Shown here in pieces: positions 17,029 through 25,544 of a DNA stretch of 64,000 nucleotides. The notes below the pieces were generated by a model. That model saw only the letters and a program-made list of their open reading frames with translations. It made no database searches and was not told the origin of the DNA. The stretch comes from Candidatus Melainabacteria bacterium (GTDB lineage Bacteria > Cyanobacteriota > Vampirovibrionia > Gastranaerophilales > Gastranaerophilaceae). Made by a program: the position numbers and the translations under genes. How positions within the stretch are numbered: position 1 is the first letter of the stretch; each line of letters starts with the position of its first letter. Location: positions 226,583 through 290,582 of the forward strand of contig QHMG01000005.1 in assembly GCA_003258725.1 (NCBI GenBank). The letters run 5' to 3'.

Positions 17029-17874
17029 ATGAAGAAAAAGTGCCCAATTTGCAATAACCAAAATATTAAAATCTTAAAAAATGGAGTTAGAGATAATAAA
17101 AATATTGATGTTTTAAAATGTTCAAAATGTGGGATAGAATTTTTGAGCGACTTTTCGCAAGCCTCTGCTGAATTTTACAAAAACGGAAGCATGCATTCAA
17201 AAATAGATACAAAACTTTGGTTAGAAAAAACTTCAATTGATGATATCAGAAGATTTAAATCGTTGAAAAATGTCTTAAAAAATAAATCCTTGCTGGATTT
17301 TGGTGCTGGTAGCGGAAACTTTTTAAAATTAGTATCAAAAACGACTAAAAATTGCGCAGGTTGTGAACTAGATTGTTCTTTAGATAATTTTTACAACGAA
17401 CAAAATCTAGACATTAGACATAGCTTAAATGAATTTTCTCAAAAATTTGACAAAATAACTATGTTTCACGTACTTGAACATCTTGAAAGTCCAAAAGAAA
17501 ATTTAACTCAACTAAAAGAGAAATTAAACACAAACGGTGAATTGATAATTGAAGTACCAAACTCTAACGATGCGCTTTTAACGCTTTATAATAACTCCGC
17601 TTTCAAAAAATTTACATATTGGAGTTGCCACTTATTTGCTTATAATCAAAAAAACATAAAATTATTACTTAACCAAACGGGTTTTAAGGTAACAAAAATA
17701 AAGCATATCCAACGATTTCCATATACAAATCATCTCGGTTGGATAAAAGATAATAAAGGTGGCGGACAAAATAGATATAAAACCTCAAAGTTGATTAATT
17801 ATTTTTATACACTATTTTTAAAACTTATTAAAAAAACAGATACAATCATAGTATTTGCAAGAAAATCAGAATAA
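17029..17874 (+). CDS. Class I SAM-dependent methyltransferase with N-terminal zinc ribbon
   Basis: 281 residues. Two CxxC pairs at the start (CPICNNQ, KCSKCG) form a probable zinc ribbon. The SAM-binding motif LLDFGAGSGNFLKLV lies near residues 87-101, FHVLEHLESP near 144-153 and the ELIIEVPN block near 172-179. This architecture is common in methyltransferases of sugar or polysaccharide loci. The substrate is unknown. There is no strong RBS before ATG 17029. Confidence 0.85.
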   Translation: MKKKCPICNNQNIKILKNGVRDNKNIDVLKCSKCGIEFLSDFSQASAEFYKNGSMHSKIDTKLWLEKTSIDDIRRFKSLKNVLKNKSLLDFGAGSGNFLKLVSKTTKNCAGCELDCSLDNFYNEQNLDIRHSLNEFSQKFDKITMFHVLEHLESPKENLTQLKEKLNTNGELIIEVPNSNDALLTLYNNSAFKKFTYWSCHLFAYNQKNIKLLLNQTGFKVTKIKHIQRFPYTNHLGWIKDNKGGGQNRYKTSKLINYFYTLFLKLIKKTDTIIVFARKSE

Positions 17875-17939
17875 CTTGATTACAAGATATGTTTATTTTA
17901 AGATTAACTTGTATAGGATACAAAATGAGGAGATAAAAA

Positions 17940-18731
17940 ATGTCAAGAAAACCTATTATTGCTGGTAACTGGAAAATGAACCTTTTACAAGCACAAGCAA
18001 AAGAAGTATTCGAAGGTGTTAAAAACTTCGTTAAAGATTATAATGCACCACAATTACCTACAGTTGTAATTGCTCCTGTATTCACCTCTTTGGCAGCCGT
18101 AGAGGCTGTAAAATGTGATTGCGGTTGTGGCGATAATAAAATTTCTATCGCTTGCCAAAACTGTCACTGGGAACAATCAGGCGCTTACACTGGTGAAATT
18201 TCAGTAGAAATGGCAAAAGATGCAGGTTGTGATTACGTAATCATCGGACACTCTGAAAGAAGACAATACTTCTCAGAAACAGATGAAATGATTAACAAAA
18301 AGGCAAAAGCAATCCTAGCAGGTGGCTTGTTACCTATTATTTGCTGTGGTGAAACTTTAGAACAAAGAGAAGCTGGCGTTACAGACTCTCACATTGCAGG
18401 TCAAATAAAAGCAGCATTAGAAGGTATTTCTTCTGAAGATGTAGCAAAATCAGTTATCGCATATGAACCAATTTGGGCTATTGGTACTGGCAAAACTTGT
18501 GATTCAGCAGAAGCAAACAGAGTTATCGCAATGATTAGAAACGTAGTTAAAGAAGTTGCAGGTGCAGAAGCTGCAGATGCTATCAGAATTCTTTATGGCG
18601 GTTCTGTAAAACCAAATACAATTGAAGAACAAATGCGTCAATCAGACATTGACGGTGCTTTAGTTGGTGGTGCTTCATTAAAAGCAGATAGCTTTAACGA
18701 AATTATTGCTAACACAATGAAAACAATGTAA
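17940..18731 (+). CDS. tpiA: Triosephosphate isomerase with cysteine-rich insertion
   Basis: 263 residues; GAGGAG precedes ATG 17940. Interconverts dihydroxyacetone phosphate and glyceraldehyde 3-phosphate. Signatures: AGNWKMN (Lys), IIGHSERR with catalytic His (residues 101-108), YEPIWAIGTGK with catalytic Glu and loop 6 (about 177-187), ILYGGSVKP (about 218-226). Residues about 56-72 carry extra sequence with CDCGCGDNK and CQNCH. This lies after strand 2 and is absent from ordinary TIMs, hence the slightly long protein. Confidence 0.96.
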   Translation: MSRKPIIAGNWKMNLLQAQAKEVFEGVKNFVKDYNAPQLPTVVIAPVFTSLAAVEAVKCDCGCGDNKISIACQNCHWEQSGAYTGEISVEMAKDAGCDYVIIGHSERRQYFSETDEMINKKAKAILAGGLLPIICCGETLEQREAGVTDSHIAGQIKAALEGISSEDVAKSVIAYEPIWAIGTGKTCDSAEANRVIAMIRNVVKEVAGAEAADAIRILYGGSVKPNTIEEQMRQSDIDGALVGGASLKADSFNEIIANTMKTM

Positions 18732-18736
18732 TTTTA

Positions 18737-18768
18737 AGGCGCTAGAAAGCGATAGCTTTCTAGCGCCT
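18737..18768 (+). terminator. Hairpin after tpiA
   Basis: Perfect stem AGGCGCTAGAAAGC / GCTTTCTAGCGCCT with a GATA loop, starting 6 nt after the tpiA stop. No run of T follows, so it may be a stabiliser or weak terminator. Confidence 0.6.
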
Positions 18769-18802
18769 ATCTCATATTAATTATTATTTATAAGGAGTAA
18801 AA

Positions 18803-19048
18803 ATGGCACAACCTTATCAACAACAATTAAAAATCAGAACAGGTGTTTATGTGTTTTTAAAAGAAACTATTAACCCCGTTGTATTATACTTTGACAATCC
18901 GCAAGGTGCGTTTGAGGAATTAAAACAAGCCATGAAATCAGCAACACCTGTTTTAGTTGACAAACAAGCTAACGGACCTGTTAAAAGATTATGCGTAATT
19001 TCAAATCAAATTAGAGGATTGGCACTACAAGATGAGCAATACCAATAA
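18803..19048 (+). CDS. Conserved-looking small protein of unknown function
   Basis: 81 residues, ATG 18803 after AAGGAG. Not recognised. Charged, no membrane segment, no cysteine motif. It contains VYVFLKETINPVVLYFDNPQ and a C-terminal RLCVISNQIRGLALQDEQ. It overlaps the DUF177 gene by 17 nt and heads the run DUF177-rpmF-plsX-fab, so it belongs to the ribosomal protein/lipid operon by position. Confidence 0.8.
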   Translation: MAQPYQQQLKIRTGVYVFLKETINPVVLYFDNPQGAFEELKQAMKSATPVLVDKQANGPVKRLCVISNQIRGLALQDEQYQ

Positions 19049-19529
19049 GATTTTAATAGATGATATTGAAAATGCACCAAATAAGTGTCTAGAAGTTGAT
19101 TTTGATGAAGTTATTGAAGATATTCCATCAAAAGAACCTGTAAAAGCTCATTTAAAAATAAAATCTTTAGGGGATTTTATAGAAATTACAGGAAATGTTA
19201 AGGCAAACTTAACTTTAGAATGTGATTTATGTTTGAAAGAATTTGAATATAAATTAGATGAAAATATAGATGAAATGTTTGCAAAAAACACGCTACAAGA
19301 AGAATACGGACAAGAAACCGAAATCAAAGACGGACAGTTTGTTACAGATTTAGAAGGTGAAAATGAAATAGATATTTATGATTTATTGTATCAATCTGTA
19401 ATATTAAATATACCAAATAAAAAAGTTTGTGGTATAAATTGTAATAAAGGGGTTTTTCAAACAGATGAAGAATTTGTGGAAGAAGATCCGAGAATGGAAG
19501 TTTTTAAACATATAAAACTAGATAAGTAG
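19032..19529 (+). CDS. DUF177 (YceD) family protein
   Basis: 165 residues. Match to DUF177: VKAHLKIKSLGDFIEITGNV, then the metal-type CDLCLKEF (about residues 64-71) and a second Cys pair near CGINC (about 136-140). In many bacteria and in plants YceD is encoded next to rpmF and affects 23S rRNA accumulation. Here it also directly precedes rpmF, which supports the call. Confidence 0.88.
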   Translation: MSNTNKILIDDIENAPNKCLEVDFDEVIEDIPSKEPVKAHLKIKSLGDFIEITGNVKANLTLECDLCLKEFEYKLDENIDEMFAKNTLQEEYGQETEIKDGQFVTDLEGENEIDIYDLLYQSVILNIPNKKVCGINCNKGVFQTDEEFVEEDPRMEVFKHIKLDK

Positions 19530-19552
19530 AAAATAGAAAGGTATAGAGAAAA

Positions 19553-19876
19553 ATGGCAGTACCAAAGAAAAGAACAGGCGCAAGAAAACAAGCAACAAGA
19601 CGTGCAAATTGGAAAGCAATTAAACCTGCAACAACAAAATGTTCACACTGTGGCGCAACAGTATTAGCACACACTGTATGTACAGAATGTGGTTACTACA
19701 AAGGAAAAGCAGTTAGCATTAAATCTGCAGATTACGTAGAAGCAACAGAAGCTAAAAAACCTGCAAAAAAAGCTGCTGCAAAGAAAACAACTAAAAAAGC
19801 AGAAGCTCCTGTAGAAGAAGCTAAAGTTGAAGAAACAAAAGCAGAAGAAGTTAAAGAAGAAAAAACTGAAGAATAG
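19553..19876 (+). CDS. rpmF: 50S ribosomal protein L32 with long Lys/Ala/Glu tail
   Basis: 107 residues, against 56-60 usually. Residues 1-60 are normal L32: MAVPKKRTGARKQATRRANW, then CSHCGATVLAHTVCTECGYY with four zinc-type cysteines. Residues about 62-107 are a low-complexity tail (AKKPAKKAAAKKTTKKAEAP then VEEAKVEETKAEEVKEEK), first basic, then acidic. The tail may be disordered. Neighbours are the classical yceD-rpmF-plsX order. Confidence 0.95.
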   Translation: MAVPKKRTGARKQATRRANWKAIKPATTKCSHCGATVLAHTVCTECGYYKGKAVSIKSADYVEATEAKKPAKKAAAKKTTKKAEAPVEEAKVEETKAEEVKEEKTEE

Positions 19877-19898
19877 TTTTTAAACTTACAGAGGAAAA

Positions 19899-20954
19899 AT
19901 GACAAGAATAGCTATTGATGCAATGGGCGGAGACCATGCTCCACACGAAATAGTTGCGGGTGCGGTTTGGGCTGCTTATGAATATAATGTACCAATCGAA
20001 CTTGTTGGTAAACAAGAGGATATTGAACGTGAATTAGATAAAATCAAGAATGAAGGATTTTTATCTGATTGCGGACATCGTGGTGCAAAAAAACGCATTA
20101 ATGTCGATATTTCAAAGTTAGATATAAAAATTACACACGCAGATGAAGTTATTGAAATGGGTGAACATCCAGGACAAGCAATTAGAAAGAAGAAAAAATC
20201 TTCAATCGTATTAAGCGTAAAAGCCGTTGCTGATGGTAGTTCAGATGCGTTGGTTGCAGCAGGTTCTACAGGTGCTGCGATGGCTGCAAGTTTATTCGGA
20301 CTTGGCAGAATTCACGGTATCACAAGACCTGCAATCGCTGCAACTTTACCATCATTAAAGAAACCAATCGTTGTTATAGACGGTGGTGCAAACAGCGAGT
20401 GTACTCCAGAAATGTTGTATCAATTCGCAATCATGGGTTCTTTATATTCTAAACAACTTCTTGGCATTAAAGAACCTCGTGTAGGTGTTTTAAACATTGG
20501 TTCAGAAGAAACTAAAGGTAACACTTTAGCTCAAGAAACTTACAAACTTTTAGAAGCTAATAAAGATAAATTTAATTTTGTTGGAAATATTGAAGGTAAC
20601 AAACTTCTTTTAGATACTTGTGATGTTGTTGTTTCAGACGGTTTCGTCGGAAATGTTACATTAAAAGTTACAGAAGGTGTTGCATCTTTATTATTTAGAT
20701 TAATTAAAGAACAATTTGCCTCATCTCTTTTTGGATGTGCAGTTGGGCTAATGGCAAAAGTGTTCTTGAAAAAGATTTACCCAAGAATTAACTACGAGGA
20801 ATATGGTGGTTCATTACTTCTTGGTGTAAAAGGTATTACTGTTATTTCTCATGGCAGAAGTAAGGCTTACGCAATAAAAAATGCAGTAAGAGTTGCTAAA
20901 GAAGCCGTAGAAACAGGATTAAATAAGAAAATTACTGAATTAATTGGAGGCTAA
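19899..20954 (+). CDS. plsX: Phosphate acyltransferase PlsX
   Basis: 351 residues. Converts acyl-ACP to acyl-phosphate for phospholipid synthesis. Signatures: IAIDAMGGDHAPHEIVAGA (residues 4-22), AGSTGAAMAAS, VIDGGAN, LNIGSEETKGN, VSDGFVGNVTLK, and the GGSLLLGVKGITVISHGRS block near the end. GAGGAAAA precedes ATG 19899. The fabD TTG follows its stop directly. Confidence 0.96.
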   Translation: MTRIAIDAMGGDHAPHEIVAGAVWAAYEYNVPIELVGKQEDIERELDKIKNEGFLSDCGHRGAKKRINVDISKLDIKITHADEVIEMGEHPGQAIRKKKKSSIVLSVKAVADGSSDALVAAGSTGAAMAASLFGLGRIHGITRPAIAATLPSLKKPIVVIDGGANSECTPEMLYQFAIMGSLYSKQLLGIKEPRVGVLNIGSEETKGNTLAQETYKLLEANKDKFNFVGNIEGNKLLLDTCDVVVSDGFVGNVTLKVTEGVASLLFRLIKEQFASSLFGCAVGLMAKVFLKKIYPRINYEEYGGSLLLGVKGITVISHGRSKAYAIKNAVRVAKEAVETGLNKKITELIGG

Positions 20955-21875
20955 TTGAAAAAAGTAGCATTTTTATTTCCAGGGCAAGGCTCTCAAGTGG
21001 TTGGAATGGGGCATGACCTTTTTGAAAATTATGAAGTTGGAAAAAAAGTTTATGAAAAAGCAGATGAAGTTTTAGGTAGAAGTATATCTAAAATCTGTTT
21101 TGAAGGTCCTGAAGAAGAATTAAAACAAACAATTAACACACAACCAGCAATTTTGACAACATCAATTGCAGCACTAGAAGCATTTAAATCAAAATGTGAT
21201 ATTAAACCTGCGTTCACTGCTGGTCACAGCTTAGGTGAATATGTTGCATATTACGCAGCAGGCGCTATTTCATTAGAAAATGCTTTAAAATTAATCCAAA
21301 AACGTGCGGAATTAATGGGCGCTACAAAAGGCGGTTCTATGGCAGCTGTTTTAAAAGCTGACGAAGCATTAATCAGAGAATGTATGGACGCAGTTGACGG
21401 TTATGTTGATATTGCAAACTACAATTCACCTGCGCAAATAGTAATTACAGGTGATGACGAAGCAGTAAAGAAAACTTGCGAACTTTTAACAGAAAAGGGT
21501 GTAAAAAGAGTTGTACCATTAGCGGTTTCAGGCGCTTTCCACTCTCAATTCATGAAAGATGCAGGCGAAAAATTTGCTGAATTCGTAAAAAACATTGAAG
21601 TTAAAGATACAGAAATTCCAGTAGTCACAAACGTAGATGCTGAATTTACAACATCAAACTTTAAAGAAAAAATGCCAAAACAAATTTATTCATCAGTTCA
21701 TTGGTGTCAATCTATTGAAAAAATGATTGAAGCTGGTGTTGATACATTCATTGAATTTGGTAATGGCACAGTTTTAGCAGGACTTAATAAGAAAATTAAT
21801 CCAGAAGTTAAAACATACAATGTTTATGACAAAGAATCGTTAGAAGCAACGATTCAAAACTTAAATGAGGTATAG
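20955..21875 (+). CDS. fabD: Malonyl CoA-acyl carrier protein transacylase
   Basis: 306 residues from a TTG start that abuts the plsX stop, with GGAGG at 20946-20950. Loads malonyl groups on ACP. Signatures: FLFPGQGSQVVGMG (residues 6-19), AGHSLGEYVAYYAAG with the nucleophile Ser (about 91-105), and the VSGAFHS block with catalytic His (about 194-200). The use of TTG may keep its level below that of plsX. Confidence 0.96.
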   Translation: MKKVAFLFPGQGSQVVGMGHDLFENYEVGKKVYEKADEVLGRSISKICFEGPEEELKQTINTQPAILTTSIAALEAFKSKCDIKPAFTAGHSLGEYVAYYAAGAISLENALKLIQKRAELMGATKGGSMAAVLKADEALIRECMDAVDGYVDIANYNSPAQIVITGDDEAVKKTCELLTEKGVKRVVPLAVSGAFHSQFMKDAGEKFAEFVKNIEVKDTEIPVVTNVDAEFTTSNFKEKMPKQIYSSVHWCQSIEKMIEAGVDTFIEFGNGTVLAGLNKKINPEVKTYNVYDKESLEATIQNLNEV

Positions 21876-21878
21876 ATT

Positions 21879-22604
21879 ATGAGTGAAAACTTAGCACTTG
21901 TAACAGGCGGTTCTAGAGGTATTGGTAAGGCATGTGCTTTACATCTAGCTCAAGCTGGTTACAATGTCGTAATCAATTACGCAGGCAACGAAGAAGCTGC
22001 AAATAAAACAGTTTCAGAACTTGAGGCATTAGGCGTTAAAGCCGAAGCTGTTAAGTTTGACATTTCAAACCATGACGAAGCTCAAGAAGCAGTTGCTAAA
22101 ATTATTGAAAAATACGGCAGAATTGACGTTCTTGTAAACAATGCTGGTATTACAAGAGACGGTTTGTTCATGAGAATGAGCAAAGAAAATTGGGACGCAG
22201 TTATCAATACAAACTTAACAGGCGCATTCAACGTAACTCAACCTGTTATAAAAGTGATGATGAAACAACGTTCAGGTGCAATCGTTAATATGGCTAGTAT
22301 TGTAGGTATATACGGAAATGCTGGTCAAGCTAACTATGCAGCAGCAAAAGCTGGTTTAATCGGCTTTACAAAATCATTAGCAAAAGAATTAGCATCAAGA
22401 AATATTAGAGTAAACGCAGTAGCTCCAGGATTTGTTCAAACCGACATGACAAAGAGCTTGGATTCTGCTCAAATCTCAGAACATATTCCATTGAAACGCT
22501 TAGGCGATGCTGATGATATTGCTGGAGCAGTAAAATTCTTAGCTGTTGATGCTACTTACGTTACAGGTCAAGTATTACAAGTAGACGGCGGACTTACAAT
22601 CTAG
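21879..22604 (+). CDS. fabG: 3-oxoacyl-ACP reductase
   Basis: 241 residues, 3 nt after fabD. An NADPH-dependent short-chain dehydrogenase: TGGSRGIGKACAL cofactor loop (residues 9-21), NNAGITRDGLFMRM, catalytic Ser in NMASIVGIYGN, YAAAKAGLIGFTKSLAKE with Tyr/Lys, NAVAPGF, and terminal DGGLTI. Reduces beta-ketoacyl-ACP in fatty acid elongation. Confidence 0.96.
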   Translation: MSENLALVTGGSRGIGKACALHLAQAGYNVVINYAGNEEAANKTVSELEALGVKAEAVKFDISNHDEAQEAVAKIIEKYGRIDVLVNNAGITRDGLFMRMSKENWDAVINTNLTGAFNVTQPVIKVMMKQRSGAIVNMASIVGIYGNAGQANYAAAKAGLIGFTKSLAKELASRNIRVNAVAPGFVQTDMTKSLDSAQISEHIPLKRLGDADDIAGAVKFLAVDATYVTGQVLQVDGGLTI

Positions 22605-22639
22605 CAATAATTGCAACTTAACAAAAAAATGTTAAAAAT

Positions 22640-22667
22640 TTGCAAAAAAATATTTACTTAATATAAT
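22640..22667 (+). promoter_or_regulatory. Promoter for acpP
   Basis: TTGCAA (22640-22645), 16-nt spacer, TATAAT (22662-22667), 49 nt before the acpP ATG. The same TTGCAA-N16 layout precedes the tRNA at 25285-25312. Confidence 0.6.
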
Positions 22668-22716
22668 ATAGTTATAGAAAGTAATAGATGTTACAATAAA
22701 AAATGAGGAAAAAACA

Positions 22717-22947
22717 ATGAGTACATTAGAAAAAGTAAAAAAAGTAGTTGTAGACCAATTAAGTGTTGATGAAAGCTTAGTAACTCCAGAAGCTAGCTTT
22801 ACAGGCGACTTAGGTGCTGACTCTTTAGACACAGTTGAATTAGTTATGGCTTTTGAAGAAGAATTCGGTTGCGAAATTCCTGATGAAGAAGCTGAAAAAA
22901 TTCAAACAGTTCAAGATGCAGTAAACTACATTGAAGCTCATTCTTAA
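22717..22947 (+). CDS. acpP: Acyl carrier protein
   Basis: 76 residues, AUG after GAGGAAA. The phosphopantetheine site DLGADSLDTVELVMAFEEEF is intact (Ser about residue 36), and the protein is strongly acidic. It has its own promoter and terminator between fabG and fabF, which fits the high level needed for ACP. Confidence 0.97.
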   Translation: MSTLEKVKKVVVDQLSVDESLVTPEASFTGDLGADSLDTVELVMAFEEEFGCEIPDEEAEKIQTVQDAVNYIEAHS

Positions 22948-22973
22948 TTTACTAGAATGAATAAAGTTTAAGA

Positions 22974-23014
22974 AAAAGAGGGTCGGTCATTTTCTTATGA
23001 TTAGCCCTCTTTTA
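22974..23014 (+). terminator. Terminator after acpP
   Basis: AAAAGAGGG ... CCCTCTTTT arms with an imperfect inner part, then ATTTTGTTTT, 27 nt after the acpP stop. Confidence 0.7.
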
Positions 23015-23045
23015 TTTTGTTTTATGTAAATATGAGGTATAAATT

Positions 23046-24308
23046 ATGGAAAAAAGACGAGTAGTTATAACAGGTATCGGTGCAGTTACACCTTATGGTT
23101 TAGGCGCAGATAATTTTTGGGAAAACATTAAAAATGGCGTAAGCGGTATTTCTCTTGCTCCAGAAAGCAGAATAGACAGAGAAAAACAATCAACATACAT
23201 ATATGGTATTGTTCCAGAATATGATGAATCTAAATTTTTAGATCCTAAAGAAGTTAAGCGTTTAGACAGATTTGTAAAATTTGGTGTTACTGCTGCAACA
23301 GAAGCGATGGAACAATCTGGCTTAGATATTTCAAAAGAAGACCCTTACAGATGTGGTTGTTTAGTTTCTTCTGCAGCTGGTGGTTATAGCACAATTGAAG
23401 AAAATCATTTAGTAATGTTAAAACGTGGTGATTACACAAAATGTTCGCCATTTACAGTTCCTGCAATGATTGTAAACATGGTTGCAGGTAAAATCGCTAT
23501 TAAATTTGGTTTAAAAGGTGTAAACAAGGCTATTGTTTCAGCTTGCGCATCTTCTAACCATGCAATTGGTGATGCTTTTAGAACTATCCAATACGGAGAA
23601 GCTGATGTAATCGTTACAGGCGGTTCAGAGGCAACTGTATGTAATATGGGTGTTGGCGGTTTCTCATCTGCTAGAACACTTTCAAAACGCAATGATGAAC
23701 CTACAAAAGCATCAAGACCTTATGATGTAGATAGAGACGGTTTCATTATGAGTGAAGGCGCTGGTGTTTTAGTTGTTGAAGAATTAGAACATGCTAAAAA
23801 ACGTGGTGCTAAAATTTTAGCTGAAATCGTTGGTTATGGACAAACTTGTGATGCATACGATATGGTAGCTCCAGACCCAACAGGTGCGGCAGCAGCAAAA
23901 GCTATGGAATTTGCACTTAGAGATGCAGGCATTAAGCCAGAGGAAGTTGATTATATCAATGCTCACGGTACAAGCACACATGTTGGTGATATTGGTGAAT
24001 CGTTAGCTATCGCAACAGTTTATGGTGATCAATCTAAAAATAAACACTTAATGGTAAGCTCTACAAAGAGTATGCATGGTCACTTATTAGGTGCAGCAGG
24101 TGCTGTTGAAGCTATTGCATGTATTAAAGCGATGAACGACGGTATTGTTCCTCCAACAATCAATCTTGAAAATCAAGACCCAGAAGTTGCAGATTTGAAC
24201 TACGTTCCAAACAAAGCCGTAAAGGCTGATTTGAAATATGTTTCATCTAACTCTTTCGGCTTCGGTGGACACGATGCAACATTAATCTTCAAAAAATATG
24301 AAGACTAA
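23046..24308 (+). CDS. fabF: Beta-ketoacyl-ACP synthase II
   Basis: 420 residues. Condenses malonyl-ACP with acyl-ACP. RVVITGIGAVTPYGLG (residues 4-19), Cys nucleophile in VSACASSNHAIG (about 163-174), His in INAHGTSTHVGD (about 303-314), and the second His in SMHGHLLGAAGAVE (about 339-352). The C-terminal SNSFGFGGHDATLIF is typical. Set apart from acpP by a terminator, so it is a separate unit. Confidence 0.97.
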   Translation: MEKRRVVITGIGAVTPYGLGADNFWENIKNGVSGISLAPESRIDREKQSTYIYGIVPEYDESKFLDPKEVKRLDRFVKFGVTAATEAMEQSGLDISKEDPYRCGCLVSSAAGGYSTIEENHLVMLKRGDYTKCSPFTVPAMIVNMVAGKIAIKFGLKGVNKAIVSACASSNHAIGDAFRTIQYGEADVIVTGGSEATVCNMGVGGFSSARTLSKRNDEPTKASRPYDVDRDGFIMSEGAGVLVVEELEHAKKRGAKILAEIVGYGQTCDAYDMVAPDPTGAAAAKAMEFALRDAGIKPEEVDYINAHGTSTHVGDIGESLAIATVYGDQSKNKHLMVSSTKSMHGHLLGAAGAVEAIACIKAMNDGIVPPTINLENQDPEVADLNYVPNKAVKADLKYVSSNSFGFGGHDATLIFKKYED

Positions 24309-24333
24309 TTTATAGTTGAATATATTGTGAAAA

Positions 24334-24363
24334 TGGCGGGATTTTCGTTAGAAAATCCCGCCA
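24334..24363. terminator. Bidirectional terminator between fabF and surE
   Basis: 13-bp perfect stem TGGCGGGATTTTC / GAAAATCCCGCCA with a GTTA loop, then ACTTAATTTT. The surE stop lies 18 nt further on the opposite strand. Confidence 0.8.
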
Positions 24364-24380
24364 CTTAATTTTGCAAATCT

Positions 24381-25172
24381 TTAGAACCAATTACAAAGGT
24401 TGTCTTTGCAAAGAACTGAGTTTAAATCTTCAAGAACATCTTTTCTTGTAAGATTAAATGTTAAAGGTGAGATTGAAATTTTATTTTGGCGAATTGCGTA
24501 TATGTCAGAATTTTCATTTTCTTTTTCTGTTGAAAGTTTGCCTGCCATCCAATAGTAGGTTTTTCCACGAGGGTCAATGCGTTTTTCATAATTGTCAGTG
24601 AACATTCTTCCGCCCATTTCAGTAACAACAATTCCGTTAATTTCGTCTTGAGGAATACCTGGAACATTTATGTTAAGGATTGATTTTTCTGGAAACTTGA
24701 AGTCTTTTAATTTTGGAATAAGACTTTTTACGAAAGTTGCAGCGAAAGTAAAATCTTCAAATTCAGGCTTGTAAGAATTTAATGATACGGCAATACTTGG
24801 AATATTCATCATTGCACCTTCTATGGCACAACTAACTGTTCCAGAATAGATAATATCGTGCCCAAGATTTGGACCATGATTAATACCAGATATAATGATG
24901 TCGGGTTGTTCTTCCCTTGATAAAATCGCATTAACGCCAATTTTAACACAGTCACCAGGAGTTCCTGACACAGCCCATGAGTGCTTGGTCCCGTAAAGAG
25001 AGCCAACTTCTTCGACTCTTAATGGTGAATTAAGAGTTATTGAATGTCCAGCGGCAGAGCGTTCTTGATTAGGTGCGATTAAATATACATCATAAGATGA
25101 GGATAGAGCCTCGCAAAGAGCTTTGATACCATTTGCGTAAATTCCATCATCGTTAGATATTAAAATATTCAT
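24381..25172 (-). CDS. surE: 5'/3'-nucleotidase SurE
   Basis: 263 residues, ATG 25172 with AAGGAG upstream. Metal-site ISNDDGIYANGI (residues 4-15), PNQERSAAGHSITL (about 39-52), SGTPGDCVKIG (about 68-78), ISGINHGPNLGHDIIYSGTV (about 94-113) and SGTVSAA-like block are family signatures. Hydrolyses nucleoside monophosphates; survival protein. Cysteines near the C-terminus (CKDNLCNWF) are unusual. Confidence 0.95.
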   Translation of the reverse strand: MNILISNDDGIYANGIKALCEALSSSYDVYLIAPNQERSAAGHSITLNSPLRVEEVGSLYGTKHSWAVSGTPGDCVKIGVNAILSREEQPDIIISGINHGPNLGHDIIYSGTVSCAIEGAMMNIPSIAVSLNSYKPEFEDFTFAATFVKSLIPKLKDFKFPEKSILNINVPGIPQDEINGIVVTEMGGRMFTDNYEKRIDPRGKTYYWMAGKLSTEKENENSDIYAIRQNKISISPLTFNLTRKDVLEDLNSVLCKDNLCNWF

Positions 25173-25284
25173 AAAAAACTCCTTTTGTAATAATTAAATT
25201 ATAAATAAAACAAAAATAAAAGATACCCAATCAGCCGATGTAATAATGAGTTTAGGCTGAAACTTAACAAATGCAACAAAAAAC

Positions 25285-25312
25285 TTGCAAAAATAAAATT
25301 ATGGAGTAGAAT
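25285..25312 (+). promoter_or_regulatory. Promoter for initiator tRNA
   Basis: TTGCAA (25285-25290), 16-nt spacer, TAGAAT (25307-25312). The predicted transcript would begin about 9 nt before the mature tRNA end. Confidence 0.6.
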
Positions 25313-25327
25313 AAGTGTATCAGGTAA

Positions 25328-25404
<77 letters not shown>

Positions 25405-25544
25405 TTTATTTTAAAGGGTTTTAGCTGGTTGCTAGAATCCTTTTTTAGTGCAAAAATAAGTAAAAGTTGCAAAAAAGTTGCAAAAATTTTTTTTTAATTC
25501 AAATATAATTTAATAAAACGCATTAAAAGGGAAATTAAGATTTT

